From Porphyra umbilicalis (Eukaryota; Rhodophyta; Bangiophyceae; Bangiales; Bangiaceae), in the NCBI GenBank assembly GCA_002049455.2, contig KV919013.1:53288-117287 (forward strand): a stretch of 64,000 nt of DNA, given 5' to 3'. A program made the translations under genes and the position numbers. The number at the start of each line of letters is the position of its first letter. Position 1 is the first letter of the stretch. The notes under the pieces were generated by a model. It searched no databases. It worked only from the letters and a program-made list of their open reading frames with translations, and was not told the origin of the DNA. Shown piece by piece: positions 32,704 through 43,414 of the stretch.

Positions 32704-33953
32704 GGACCTCGCCTCGTCCACCATGATTCAATGCTCCGAGGCTGGGCTCCCGCCACCACCCCCGCTACCGCCGCCGCCGACGGCGACGAGCGGCGGGCCC
32801 GCGGCGGCCACGTCCGACAAGCAGCGGGCGCGGGAAAAGACGCCTGATACGGGCGTCGACGCGTCGTCGGCAAACAGGCGGGACCGCACCCCAGCGGTGG
32901 TGGCGAGCGCGGCGGGGCGGGCGCCCGCCGCGGCGCCGCCCGCCGCCGCCGCGGCCGCGGCGGCCGCCGCCGGCGCACCCCCGACCACGTCCAACCCCAA
33001 CGGCCCGCCGCCGTCTGCGGGGAGGGGCGCGTCGACGGCGACTTGGGCGGCGTCAACGAGGGAGGCGGCGACGCGCAGGGTGGCCGCCACCGCCGCGGGC
33101 GCGACGAGCACTGGCGGCGACGGCGGCGGCGGCGGCGGCGGCGGCGGGCGCGACACCGCGCCGTCGGCGGGTGCGACACCGCGCCGTCGGCGGGCGGCGA
33201 CCTGGGCACGGCAACGAGCGCGGCGGGGAGCGCCGGCACCCCCTCCTGGGCGACCATGGCTACCCGCACCGACGGGTTGGCGGCGGCATACGCGCCAACG
33301 GCCTACGCGACAGCGGTGAGGGCGGCGAGGGGATACGGCAGGGAGACGAGTCGGGCACGGCGACGCGACCAGGCACAAAACCAACCACAGGCCGTCGCTA
33401 AGCCCGCCTCTGGCCCGCACGCCACCCCCCGCCGCTTCGTGCGCCGCGCAGGGGCCACCCTCAGCGGTCCGCCCCGCGAGAGATGCAGCATCCGCTCGTC
33501 CCGGCGCCGCGGCGCCCACCGCGGCGGGCCGCCCCGCAACGTGAGGCCATGGGCGGCGCACCGCCGACGCCGCCACCGCCGCAACGCCACGGGCGTGGCG
33601 ACCACGCCCACCCCCGCGCGGCGCCGCAGCGGCCGCGCGGGGCGGCGGTCCCCCCCCTCCCCTCCGCAGCCGCCCGCGCCACGGCATCAACGGCACGCCG
33701 GTCGGCGGCCAGCCGCCGCGCGCCACCCCCCCCCCCCCCCCCCCGCAGCGCGGTGGTGTCGCCCACCGCGGCCACCCGCCGCGGCCACCCCGCGCGGCGC
33801 CACGGCGCGGCGCGGCGCGGCGTCACCGCCCGCCGCCGTCGGTGCGCGCCGGCGGCGGCACCCCCGCGGCACTGCCGGGCCACGGGGCGCCCGCGCGGGG
33901 TGACCACCGTTTGGGTGCGCACGGGTGCCGGCGCGCCCCCCCCACCGCCGCCC
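32704..33953. other. Unassigned GC-rich interval
   Basis: Both strands open, with Ala/Gly/Pro-rich translations. It could include the 3' end of the condensin gene (minus strand) or another gene; no domain is recognised. Confidence 0.3.
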
Positions 33954-35473
33954 TCAACCGCCATCCGCGTCGGACGCAGCGTCGGCACCCAACGAGTCGC
34001 CGTCCGACCCTACCTCGCCGCCGCCATTGCCCTTGGCGAAGGATGTCGGCACCCGGGACCCCCCCCCCCGGCGGCGCCCCCCCCCCCCCCCCCGCCGCCG
34101 GGCGCCACCGCCGCCGCCGCCACGCCGTCCCCCTCCCCCCCCCACCGACGCGTCGGCATCGTCCACCGCCTCTGCGCCCGCCGCCTCCACCCCCCTCCCC
34201 CGCGTGACGGCGGCGACCCACAGGTCGTCCAACCTCCCCCCCCCCCCCCCCCCCCCCACGGGCGAGACGTCCAACCCCCGCTCATTCGCCAAGTGCAACA
34301 AACAAATAAAGACGTACGGGCGGGACACGGCCGCGCCGACGGCGGGGGGCACCCACGACGGCGCGTCCGCCACGACCGTCACGAGGGAGACGGTGCCCGC
34401 CGGCGGGGCGGCCACTGGGTGTGGGGGGGGAGTCGACGCCGCCACTTCACCGCCGGCGCCGTCGCCGTCACCAGCGCCGTCGGTGCCGCCGTCGGCGCCG
34501 CGTGGCGCGGGCGGCGGTGGGGCAGACCGACCGCCGCCGCCCGCGGCGGGCGCCGCCAGCGCCGCCCACAACCCCGCCTTGAGCGCCCGCACGTCCACAC
34601 GCTTGGCGGCGGTCGCAAAGCGCACGCCGCCCGCGGCCACCGACGCGGCCACCTCCGCGTCGGCCGGCGCGGGCGCCCAGCCCGCGGTCGGCACGCCGTC
34701 CCCCCCCCCCCCCCCCGCCCGCCCCCCCCTCCCCAGCCCCCCCCCATCCCCCCCGTCGACCGCCGCCGTCGCCGCCCACATATCATCCTCCCCAACGGCC
34801 GTGTCCTCGTCGCCCTCCCCCTCCCCCCCGCACGCGCACCCCCACCACGTCGCGGCACCACAGTCGCCGCAGCTCCCCCCGCACCACCGCCCGCACCCGC
34901 CGCAGCGTCGCCGCGTCGCCCGCCGCCGCACGCCGCGCGCGCGCCGCCACCGCCGGCGCCGACAGGCGCGTGCGGGGGGCGCCGCCGCGCGCGCCGCCCC
35001 CAACCCGCCCCGATCATTGGGGGGGGCGGCGGCGCGAGCGCCGCCGCGGCGGCGGCGGCGGCGGCCGACCCGGCCGCCGGCGGCGGCGCGAAAAAGTCGA
35101 GCGCGGTCGCCGCCCGCCGCGGGGGGGGACCCCTTCTGGCAATCGCCGGTGGGGGGGGGGGGGGGCACCCCCGCCGGCCGCCAGTGTGACGGGGCGGCGA
35201 GGGGCGCGAGGGAGGCGGCGGAAAAGACGTCGTACGCGCCGCCGTCGGCGGCGGCCAAGGCCGGGGCGTCGGCGTCGTCGGCGCCCGCGTCGGCGGCGGC
35301 GGTGCCGTCGGCGCCGCCCAGCCCCGCCGCCAGCCGCAGCGTCGAGCGGGCGGGCGACGTGGCGGCGGCGGCGGCGCCGTCGGTGGGGGCAGACGTGCCC
35401 GCCCAATCGCCGGGTGCGTCGTCGCCGTCCCAGCCCTCGCCGTCTGGGGGGGCGGGGGGGATGCCACCCCAAC

Positions 35474-35560
<87 letters not shown>

Positions 35561-35660
35561 CGCCGCCGCCGCCGCCGTCCTTCTCGCCGCCGGCCGCGTC
35601 GACAAAGGGGGCGGCGGCGGTCAGCGCCGCCGCCGCGTCGGTGGGCCACGAAGCGGTGTA
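33954..35660 (-). CDS. Condensin subunit CAP-H (Barren/BRRN1), C-terminal part
   Basis: CAP-H is the kleisin of condensin and bridges SMC2 and SMC4. Two C-terminal signatures are clear on the minus strand. FATAAKRVDVRALKAGLWAA (about 34625-34570) matches the YAKTAKRMDxKxLKxxMW block. YVFICLLHLANERGLDVSP (about 34320-34265), followed by LDDLWV, matches the FVCLLHLANExxL-LSD block near the CAP-H end. Upstream, YDVFSAASLAPLAAPSHWRP and, in a neighbouring frame, ALDFFAPPP correspond to the ...W....LP....LxxLFxxP region. Between them lie Gly/Ala/Arg low-complexity inserts, including a run of about 28 Gly codons, and C/G runs across which frames switch. The conserved N-terminal SMC2-binding half is not found upstream, where sequence turns into non-coding and repeat DNA, so the gene is 5'-truncated or displaced. 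The stop at 33954 is provisional. Confidence 0.72.
35476..35559. repeat. (CCG)28 trinucleotide microsatellite
   Basis: 28 uninterrupted ccg triplets, then a tcg interruption and more. On the minus strand it encodes polyglycine in the condensin frame. Confidence 0.97.
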
Positions 35661-36285
35661 GCTGCACACAACACACACAGAACCACGGTGTGCGTCCACT
35701 TCCTGAGCCCGCGCGCCCTGTGCACTCAGGACGGGCTTGTTGACTGGTTGGCTGCCAAAATTAAATACCAAGAAAGTGCGACATGCTCCACATAACTGCA
35801 GAACTACAGTCCACGACATGAGCTCAAGTCGGGTAGTTAGAGACGTGCTTCCCGTCGATGGCGTCTGTGTGGCCAGGAAGCTCTGTCCTTGCACACGATC
35901 GCGTCAGACTCACGCGCTCGGCTCCGTTCGGGCATTGCCCAACGGTTCCCCAACGCTCTTCAACGAAGGAAAGGGCTTCAACAAACGCCCCACAGCGCCC
36001 AAAAACGCACAACTAAAAGCAGACGTGTTGAGCCCCAACCTCCAACGGCTACCCAACGGAAATGGCATCCGTTGGGCAACTTAGTCAAAGCTGAAAATGC
36101 GGCGGTCCGGGGGCCTGCGAGAGTCCGGACGAGCACCGAAACGGTTGCCTCCCACGACTCGGCGCCGGGCGATGCCGTGGGCAGCGCAACCCCGCGACGC
36201 GCGGCACGCGTGTCAACGCGCGGGCACCGTGCCCACGCCCTCACGGCCTGCGCGCCTACGTTGCGGACGATCGACGAGTGGGCTG
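35661..36285. other. Unassigned interval
   Basis: GC drops abruptly at about 35665. No ORF with a domain. A direct run of ccaacg-type motifs occurs at 35935-36075. Confidence 0.35.
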
Positions 36286-37443
36286 GCGCACATCGTCATG
36301 CCCCGCAGACAGGCCCATCCATCCCCATCCAAGCCCATCCCTCATTCAAACGCCTTTTGGATGGGCGTTTTTGACCCATCTGGGAGACCCACCATTTCCC
36401 ATCCAAACTCACTTTGGATGAGCTTCCTCGACCGAGGGCCAGTCAAAAGTCATGGCGTGATTGTGCAGCACAACCGTTTCTTCCCGGCCCTCGTCAGGGC
36501 CGCGGAGAAATAACGCCATCTCATTGGGCCAGCATCGTTTCTAATCTTGTGGCGGGCCCTTGCTCACTGTAGCCCCCGTTCATATCCCATCTTGTCCGCC
36601 GTGCTCTGCGGCGTCGTCGGCACGAGGTCGATCCTTAAGTTTCTGCCACACAACTCCCACAACTCACGATAATTGATATTCAAGTCTTGTAGATTGTGTC
36701 CGCGTCGTCGTCGTCACGACCAGACGGGCGGTCGTCTTGCTCACGCCAACAGACAGCGACAGAAGATGACCTGGCCTCGAAAATCTCGATGAGTCGGTGG
36801 CATTGCAAAACGCCGTGCTCCCCGCAGCGCTCCGCTATTCGCGTTGAGAGTGCAAAATCTTCATCGCTTGCGCAGTGTATTGCGCGGTGAAACACGCCGC
36901 AGCGTTCCTGCGACGTCTGCCACGCGATCACGACCGCGCAGGCGTCACGAACGCTGAACTCTGCCTCCGCCGCGACTCTAACTCGTTGGATTCGGTGTCG
37001 GTCGTGAGGACGGCCGGGTCTAACAAGGCCCGTGCAATTGACACACTACATGTAGTATTTAGACTACCAGCAGGCCATTTGCGTCGGCCCAAACTGCTGC
37101 GCGGTGTGTCCGAACCACGTGCGACTGGTAGCCAATCACATGGTCTCTTGGTTTCACACTTGGTTTTATTAATTTAAAGCGGCCGAGCCTGCCGAGGATC
37201 ACACGCTGTCTCTCGAGCGGGCCACCGCGACAGGCACAAATCACGGCCGGAACTGGGGACCACGCCATCGCCTAGAAACGCCCATCCAATTGCCCATCGA
37301 CACCCCATCGCGGATGGGGATGGATGGGGATGGATGGGCCGGAATCGCTCATCCATCCCCAGCCAGAAGCCCATCCATCCCCATCCAAAGCCCATCCAAA
37401 ATGCGTTTGGATGGGCAGTCTGCGGGCCGTGACGATGCCGCCT
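36286..37443. mobile_element. TIR element of about 1.16 kb with CCCATCCA subterminal repeats
   Basis: Left end from 36286: gcgcacatcgtcatgccccg, then cagacaggcccatcc. Right end reverse-complemented from 37443: ggcatcgtcacggcccgcag, then actgcccatcc. Together these make a roughly 30-bp imperfect TIR. Just inside each end are clusters of cccatcca/ggatggg (36310-36420 and 37265-37415) and a hairpin acgccttttggatgggcgt. The interior has no transposase. It is a non-autonomous DNA transposon; superfamily not determined and no clear target duplication. Confidence 0.75.
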
Positions 37444-37854
37444 CATGGGCGTGCAAACGTTGTGTCGGGGTCACCACACGGTGTGGTGCGCCCGCTTGTG
37501 GCTCGTCGGTGACGACCACGGGCGAGAGCTGACGCGCGCGGGAGTCCACGTCACGGATCCATGGTTGGCATTAGTGGGACAAGTGACGGCTTCGAGCTGA
37601 GGTGCGCTTGCGTTGCAGGCCATGATGGCCATCGTCTCCTTCGGGTCTTTTTCCGTCAAAGCCCCATCGACTCTGCGATTGCGCAGCGCATCCCAGAAAA
37701 TGGCCTGCGGTGGGCATTTTTCTGTCCATCAACGGTCCCGTCGAAGTCGACATAGCAATGGGGTCTTGTCAACGTTCAATGATCCGTGGAGATGAGCAAG
37801 ATTCAGACTGTCGGGTGTTTTTGGACAGAATCGCAGCCTCCATGTCATGACCTC
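37444..37854. other. Unassigned interval
   Basis: No gene or element recognised. Confidence 0.3.
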
Positions 37855-38010
37855 TGGACAATACGTAACAACACTCCAACAGTTGCGAAATAAATAAAAA
37901 ACCGGCACTCCATCAGTTGCAAACTTGATCCAAATCGACCTCTACGACCCCCAGCAGAGGCCGATTTGGAACACCCTTGCAGCAGTTCGAGTTCGGTGGG
38001 ATTGTTTAAG
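37855..38010. mobile_element. Degenerate foldback MITE, third copy
   Basis: Contains actccaacagttgc, actccatcagttgcaaac, tccaaatcgacctctacgac and cagaggccgatttggaac, all recognisable from the intact element at 32568-32703. The terminal gtacagccg ends are lost or eroded. Confidence 0.65.
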
Positions 38011-38774
38011 GTATCCGCTGTAGACGATGATGGTGGCCGGAGACCCACTGCTGAATGTCCTTGTCCTAATAGGCGTGCCCGAGGGGTCAGCAGGCTCCTC
38101 AGAGTGCCTCACGTAGCAATGAAGAGGGCGTACGTACCACTGCGCGGCAACGATGGCAACTGAGTGTCTTGGCTGACGGCGCCACGATGTGCGTTCGACA
38201 CTGATGGATGATCACTGATGCAACGCACGGTGGACCTCCACTCGGGCTCTAGCATAGCGCGGGGCCACGCGGCACGACCTGCCGCAGGCCACACGTGACA
38301 GGCCTGGCTGATCCCGCTGTCGCGCTCATTGGGCCCAATGGGGCTGGCACTCAGCCCAGCTTGTGACCGCTGCCCTCCCTGGGACTCCCGGGAGTGGCGG
38401 CGCGCTCGCACGGCTTGGTGTGCGCGGCCGGGCGGTGGCCGAGGCTGTGGTCAACGCAGTTCTGGCAGAGCTCAGAAGCTGCCAGCCCTTCTGGCGCAGA
38501 CAGAGGGTGTTGAGGCAGAGTTCTTAAATCGTCAGATACTGGTCCACCTCTGCCGCGCGTCGAGCGCACTACCTCTACTATTAATACCCCGCCGACCCTC
38601 GATCGGCGTGCTGTGGACTGCCGCTCTCGAGCTGGTCACCTCCTCCCCTCTGGCACGCGTCCATTTGGCGTTGCAAGGTGCTCCACCTCTGAACCCCTTC
38701 AAGATCATTGCCCTGGCACGCTGCCGGAGTTCGCGTCGTCCCTCACCGCCCCCTTCGTCCACCACATCCCTACG
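38011..38774. other. Upstream region of the small secreted-protein gene
   Basis: Mixed composition, open frames without domains. An AT-rich tattaatacc occurs at 38578, about 200 bp before the start codon. Confidence 0.3.
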
Positions 38775-39032
38775 ATGGCCACCCTACGTGTCACCCTGCT
38801 GGTCGCCACGCTGTTGGGTTTGGCGCTCTTGGCCGCCCCCAGCGACGCCGAGGCTGGTCCCATCGTAGGAGCCACCGCCTACTCCAAGTGCCACAAAGAC
38901 TGGCATCCCTGCATCTATCATCGGCAGCGGTGCGCCGAGTGTGTTGTCAGCTGCGATAAGGTGCCGAGGACGAGTCCACTGGCCTACACGGCCGACAAAT
39001 TAAGATTCTTCTGCCGAAGAGTGCATGCGTAG
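38775..39032 (+). CDS. Small secreted cysteine-rich protein (85 aa)
   Basis: The ATG at 38775 opens MATLRVTLLVATLLGLALLA then APSDAEA, a textbook signal peptide (cleavage expected after about residue 27). The mature part of about 58 residues has six cysteines: SKC, HPC, QRC, AEC, VSC and FFC. It contains CHKDWHPCIYHRQRCAEC and ends CRRVHA, giving a basic character. The even cysteine number and small size fit a disulphide-stabilised extracellular peptide such as a defence or signalling factor. I recognise no specific family. The frame is open far upstream, but this Met with its signal peptide is the convincing start. Confidence 0.7.
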   Translation: MATLRVTLLVATLLGLALLAAPSDAEAGPIVGATAYSKCHKDWHPCIYHRQRCAECVVSCDKVPRTSPLAYTADKLRFFCRRVHA

Positions 39033-39739
39033 ATGTGCGCTCGTGGACGCCGGGAGCGGGGCAGGCAGGCGCTTCTGTCTCCTCGTGCTTACCGCAATGG
39101 GTGCGGTAAGGTGCAAGTTGCCCGCCTGTGGTTTGTCTTTTCTCTTCGCTTTGTGATGGTGGACACTTTTTGAACTGGAGAAGCCCCGTCGAGGGTGGTA
39201 GGGGCTCTACTCGCGAGCGCACTCTCTAGGAGTAGCCAGAGGTAGTCTCTTTTTGTGCGCATGGATTTTGTTGATTTGTCGTTTTCTGTGTACTCTCGCT
39301 CGTTTGTTCCGTGAGGTGACAGACGCCACGGCAGAGCCTCGTCCTGATGGCGGCACCACCTTGGAGGGCTCCGTGTCCACCTGGTATTTGCGACCATGCC
39401 ACGCCGCGCCGGGTGCTCACGACCAAGCTAGCACGATAGTGTGTAAGGTGGTGACCGAGCAAGGAGCTGCCGCGGCTGTGGCGGCTAGTGTGCTAGCCAG
39501 TCCGTGGGCCCCACGCGCGGGCAACTCAGCGAAGGAACGTGCAACATCCTCTTCTTCCCCGTGGCACAGCACTCACAAGCGTTCTTTTTTATGCAGAAAA
39601 CCTCACCTTCGGTGATGTGCGTTCTCTCTTGCGCGCCCATCTGCGAATCCTTCCGTACCTCCAGTACGCATTGTCCCGCCGTAGCTGGCCATCACGACGT
39701 ACCCCTCCTCGGAAAGCCCCCGCCCTGTCCCGCCGAGGT
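39033..39739. other. Unassigned interval
   Basis: 3' flank of the secreted-protein gene. It contains a short inverted repeat gcttaccgcaatgggtgcggtaagg at 39088-39112 that could form a hairpin. No gene seen. Confidence 0.35.
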
Positions 39740-39990
39740 TTTTTAATAAAAGGCTGTACTCGTCAGGATGGCCAAAACTAAAGTGTGTGCGCACGCGTGA
39801 AAATGTGTGTTGCTATTTCATCTGCCGGCCGGCAGATTTTCAAATCGAGCCAAGGACGAGATCCTATTCAGCCGAGGAACTCGGCTGTACTGGTCAAGAT
39901 GGCCAAAACCGGGTGTGTGTCACGCTATTTTCAAGCTGCGATCGTTGTTTTCAAATCGAGAATTGCACCATTGTTGTGACAGTACGATAG
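39740..39990 (-). repeat. Dispersed repeat, copy B, partly duplicated in tandem
   Basis: Bases 39740-39880 are the reverse-orientation partner of 26045-26185. A diverged second unit follows: ctgtactcgtcaggatggcc at 39752 is echoed by ctgtactggtcaagatggcc at about 39889, and ttttcaaatcgag at 39837 is echoed at about 39949. The period is about 137 bp or slightly less. Confidence 0.8.
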
Positions 39991-40043
39991 CTGCATCGTC
40001 GCACTTGGGCGGATTTGTTATGCCTTTCAAAGGGTGGTCCGGG

Positions 40044-40262
40044 AGTGATGGCCAAAACAGAGGCCCGTTCGCAGTAGCAAACCGTGTGACGGTATACCGA
40101 CGTAACGTTGATTTGATTGGCCGAGCCCGTCACGCGACGGTATACCGGTACAGACATACGCGGGATCCCCGCGTATGTTTATACCGCGGTATATGGCGCG
40201 TCCCAGAAGAATGATCGGATCCGAGAAAAGCTCACAGCAAGTCACAGCAAGTCACATCAAGT
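40044..40262 (+). mobile_element. Short derivative of the 54.7-kb repeat element
   Basis: The left part ggcccgttcgcagtagcaaa, then ccgtgtgacggtataccg, and the right part tatggcgcgtcccagaagaa, then tgatcggatccgagaaaagc, both match the reverse complement of 54735-55580, where they lie about 750 bp apart. Here only about 100 bp separates them, so this is an internally deleted copy. It contains a hairpin acatacgcggg-atc-cccgcgtatgt at about 40155-40179 and two gacggtatacc boxes. Confidence 0.75.
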
Positions 40263-40895
40263 TCGGGCGAGGCACTGTAATTCGACGCGGGACAATCTCA
40301 GCCGCTCGATCCCGATCGGGAAAATCGCACTGCCGTCCCGTCAGTGTGTCACACGTAGAGGCACGACAGCACGGCTGAAGGCAAGTCATGTGGTTGCATT
40401 ACCTCATTTGTGCAGGGGAGGGACATATCACAAGCGAGAGAAACAGACGCTTTTTGACCTTTCCGCGCTGTATGTTGTAGTACTGACGGCGCTGCAACGC
40501 TGGCGGAGGACCGGGCGGTGGAAGCGGACACCTGGACGACCGCGTCATAAGCCAATGGGCGGAACCAACCGGTGGTGTCGGCTGCCGCGCGGAGTCTGGC
40601 AGCGACCCGGCCTCCGCGCCGGGCCGGTGGAGCCGGGACGGTGGGCTTACGGGCTGACGCCGGGATGGCGGTGAGCTGTTTGCACCCTCCCCCTCACTCA
40701 AGAGGGAAGTGGCCGGCGGGAGCCGGGGGAGGCCGGCGAAGGCCACTGCCCCCATGGAGCAGAACTTGTCCGCGGGGAGTGAGGCCCGCGGCCGGGGGAG
40801 AGCGCACACGGCGGGCGGCGCTTGCCGCCGCTAGGTGGGACCAGAAAGTTGCAAAGAGACTCGAACAGAACGAGACCAATGAAACAAACACAACA
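40263..40895. other. Unassigned interval
   Basis: No domain recognised; short overlapping frames only. Confidence 0.3.
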
Positions 40896-42343
40896 TCAAA
40901 CCACGACGACCTCCCGGCAGTGGCGGAAGAAAATATCCAAAGAACGCTTGTGACCAAAGGTCCACTGCTTGGCATCCTTCATGGTAGACTCAAAAATCCC
41001 GACAAGCTCTCCTACAGGCGTATCATTATCAATCACCACTGCCCCTGAGATGCCCTCCTCCACAAGGACCTTTTTGATCAGTCCGAGGTAGACAGAGTCG
41101 TCCTTGATCGTGTACTGCTTCTCAAACAGGTCAAAGACACCGCTTGGGTCCATCAGGCCAACCGAGTTAACTGCGCCCCCGGCGACCGACGCGTCTCGTG
41201 CAGCAGCGGATGGCTCCTCGTCGTCGTCGATGGTGTTCACAACTCCGTTGGCCACCAGCCGACTCGCTGGAGACGTCGTCGGTGCTCGTAGGCGCATGGG
41301 CGAGGAAGCCAGAGCGAGCGCCCGTGCGGATGAGCGGGCCGCCCCGTGCACAGACAGAGCCGTCTGGATTTTCTTGAGCGGCGTGTCAACGCCAAGCAGG
41401 ACGTCACGCCCGCGACGAGGGCCGCCGTCGGGCAATAACGGCAATCCGCCCGCCTCGTCGGCGGCCGCCGATACTTTCGCGCTTGTAGAAGAGTGCCCTG
41501 CCCCGCGGTAGGCAAACGCAGCACGCAGCTTGTCGTGGCTCTTCACGTGCGTGGCGGCCGTGGCCTTGCCCCAGCGGCTGGCGATAGCCATCAGGTTTTC
41601 CAAGTCACGCGCCGCGTAGGACCGATCCCCGGTGGCCCCTGCGGCACTTGAGCCCGCCGCTGCCCCGTCGCGCGCGACTACCATGGGGTGGGCAGTGTGG
41701 TACGCCTTGTTCGCGGCCTTCTCCTTGCGGTGGTTATCGTCCTTCTCCGCATACCGCTTCTGAGCGGCCTCTCGCGCGCTCTTGACGTAGTCGTCCGTCA
41801 TGGTGGCCGCCTCACAAACCATCACCGTGGCAGACATGGTGAAGTTTCGCTTGTGGCGGAAAACGACTTTGCCTTTCTCGGTGGCCTGAAAGAACGAAAC
41901 GCAAAGAGGAGACATCCATAATCCAGACGCAGCAGAAAATCAAGAGAAAGAAAGGCGAACGAGAGCAGGTCGCATGCCGTAGAAATTTAGAAACAGGACG
42001 AGGGCACAGATCAGTCCATGTGCTCCCTGCTCATCTTCGTCCCGGACAAAGATTGGGCTTCCACGCTCACCTTTTCGTAGAGCGAGTCATACTTGATCGT
42101 CATGGCTGTGTGCCCATCCTGGACGCAAAGGTCACAGTGCGCCGTGGAAGAACCGCCTGCTTGAATCTTGCACGACTTGATGTGGCGCGGGGGCGTCTCA
42201 AACAGGGCGCTCTCTGGGCTCAATTGGCAAGGACACTGGATGGTGACCATGTCGCAGCTGCGAGCGTCGTGCTTCGCACCGCCCTCCTGCGACTGGTAGC
42301 CGCAAAACTTGCACGTCGCAGGCGCCTGCTGCCGGCTCCCCAT
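40896..42343 (-). CDS. Two-exon unknown protein with Cys/His-rich N-terminus
   Basis: The minus-strand ATG at 42343 opens a 110-codon frame with Cys/His pairs: CKFCGYQ, HDARSC, IQCPCQL, HIKSC and HCDLCVQDGH. This suggests a zinc-binding (BED/FLYWCH-like) domain. The second open frame (41915-40896) begins after a strong 3' splice site: a pyrimidine-rich tract ending cgttctttcag before GCCACCGAG (about 41890). It encodes an Ala/Lys-rich region and a C-terminal part with VYLGLIKKVLVEEGISGAVV and KQWTFGHKRSLDIFFRHC. I could not pin the 5' splice site. Zn-finger plus helical C-terminal proteins like this are common in DNA transposons. It points away from the nearby inverted repeat, mirroring the transposase on the other side. 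Confidence 0.5.
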
Positions 42344-42645
42344 GCCGAAGATGCCTTCAGGCGCTCGTCAAGATGTAGGAGCCGCGCTGTTGAAGCACGA
42401 CGCACATGAACACTAGCCCAAAAAAAAAGAAACACCGCAAGCCGAGTACCCCCCGAGCCTCGGCGCCCCTACGACGCCGCTGCACCTCGAGGTAAAACAG
42501 GTGCGCGCCCGCTTGCCCCCCTCACAGTGCAAAGGTCCAAAGCCAGGAGCACGCAGGAAACAGGTGAACGACGGTCATCAATAGAAAACAAAACAAAAAA
42601 GAGGGCATGCGTGGATTCGGAGCCCGGCCTCACTTTCAAAATGGA
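42344..42645. other. Interval between the two-exon gene and the inverted repeat
   Basis: A-rich patches (42420, 42587) and no gene. Confidence 0.4.
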
Positions 42646-42687
42646 GTGCATCCAACGTGACTATGAGCCGCCCCCCAGTCACCAGTG

Positions 42688-42978
42688 TCAAGGTGGGAGT
42701 CGGTAAGCGTCCCATTGCCCCCCCTCGCCTCCTTCTTCCAAATACGACAGACGCTTACGGGTGGACCACGACAGCTGATTGCAGTCGGTTTCCGTTTTTT
42801 CTCCGAGGACCACGAAAATCTCACCGCAGACGGCGAAAGCTGCCAAGCCGCACCAAGATGTGGGTTGCTCCTCAAAATAAAGGCCCCTCGGCTTGATTCC
42901 TGCTCTCTTTCCAGAAAAGGTAGGAGACCCCCTGACAACCCCGCTTGCGAGGCAAGCGTAGAGCAGTCCAGGAGCCAC
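42688..42978 (-). CDS. Arm ORF, left copy (possible cysteine-peptidase-like)
   Basis: Mirror copy of the ORF at 45734-46024, differing by one or two residues. See that entry. It is transcribed outward, away from the palindrome centre. Confidence 0.35.
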   Translation of the reverse strand: MAPGLLYACLASGVVRGSPTFSGKRAGIKPRGLYFEEQPTSWCGLAAFAVCGEIFVVLGEKTETDCNQLSWSTRKRLSYLEEGGEGGQWDAYRLPP

Positions 42979-43414
42979 TACGTGAGCAGCAGACTGGCCT
43001 CACAAAAAACGACCGGTTGGCTTCTAGCGGACTGTGTCACACGTGCGCCACGTAGATGGCCCTGTGGGTTACGACTGGCACACCCCTTCCAGACGGATCA
43101 GTTGCAGGACCGGTGCCACCTTACCCACGTGAAGTGGGTGGTGGCGTGCCAGCGCATCCAGTGGCGCAAAAAAGCCGCCTGTAAACGTGATACCGGACCC
43201 CCCGCCTCTCTGCCCCATTCAGGGCGGTCAAGGTGAGGCACCCTGGCTGACGGCATTGAAAATAGCCATTTCTGCCACATTTCCCCATGCCATGAGTTTA
43301 CAGCACTCCGTATCCATCCCAACAGCATCCGCTATCGTCGTGGGGTCCATTGTCCGCACACGCGCCACCGTCGAAGCGCTGTTCTTCCCCCCCGCCTCCC
43401 TCACGGCAGCGTTA

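Noticed and set aside
33483..35189. 568-codon plus-strand ORF
   Set aside because: Pro/Arg/Ala low complexity antisense to the condensin CAP-H signatures; open only because stops are rare in this composition.
39088..39112. Hairpin gcttaccgc...gcggtaagg as a terminator
   Set aside because: Bacterial-type termination is not expected here; it may be a 3' UTR hairpin, but nothing supports a function.
42685..43236. 183-codon ORF in the left palindrome arm (and its mirror at 45476-46027)
   Set aside because: Antisense to the more protein-like 96-codon ORF; Arg/Cys/Trp-rich composition suggests a shadow frame.
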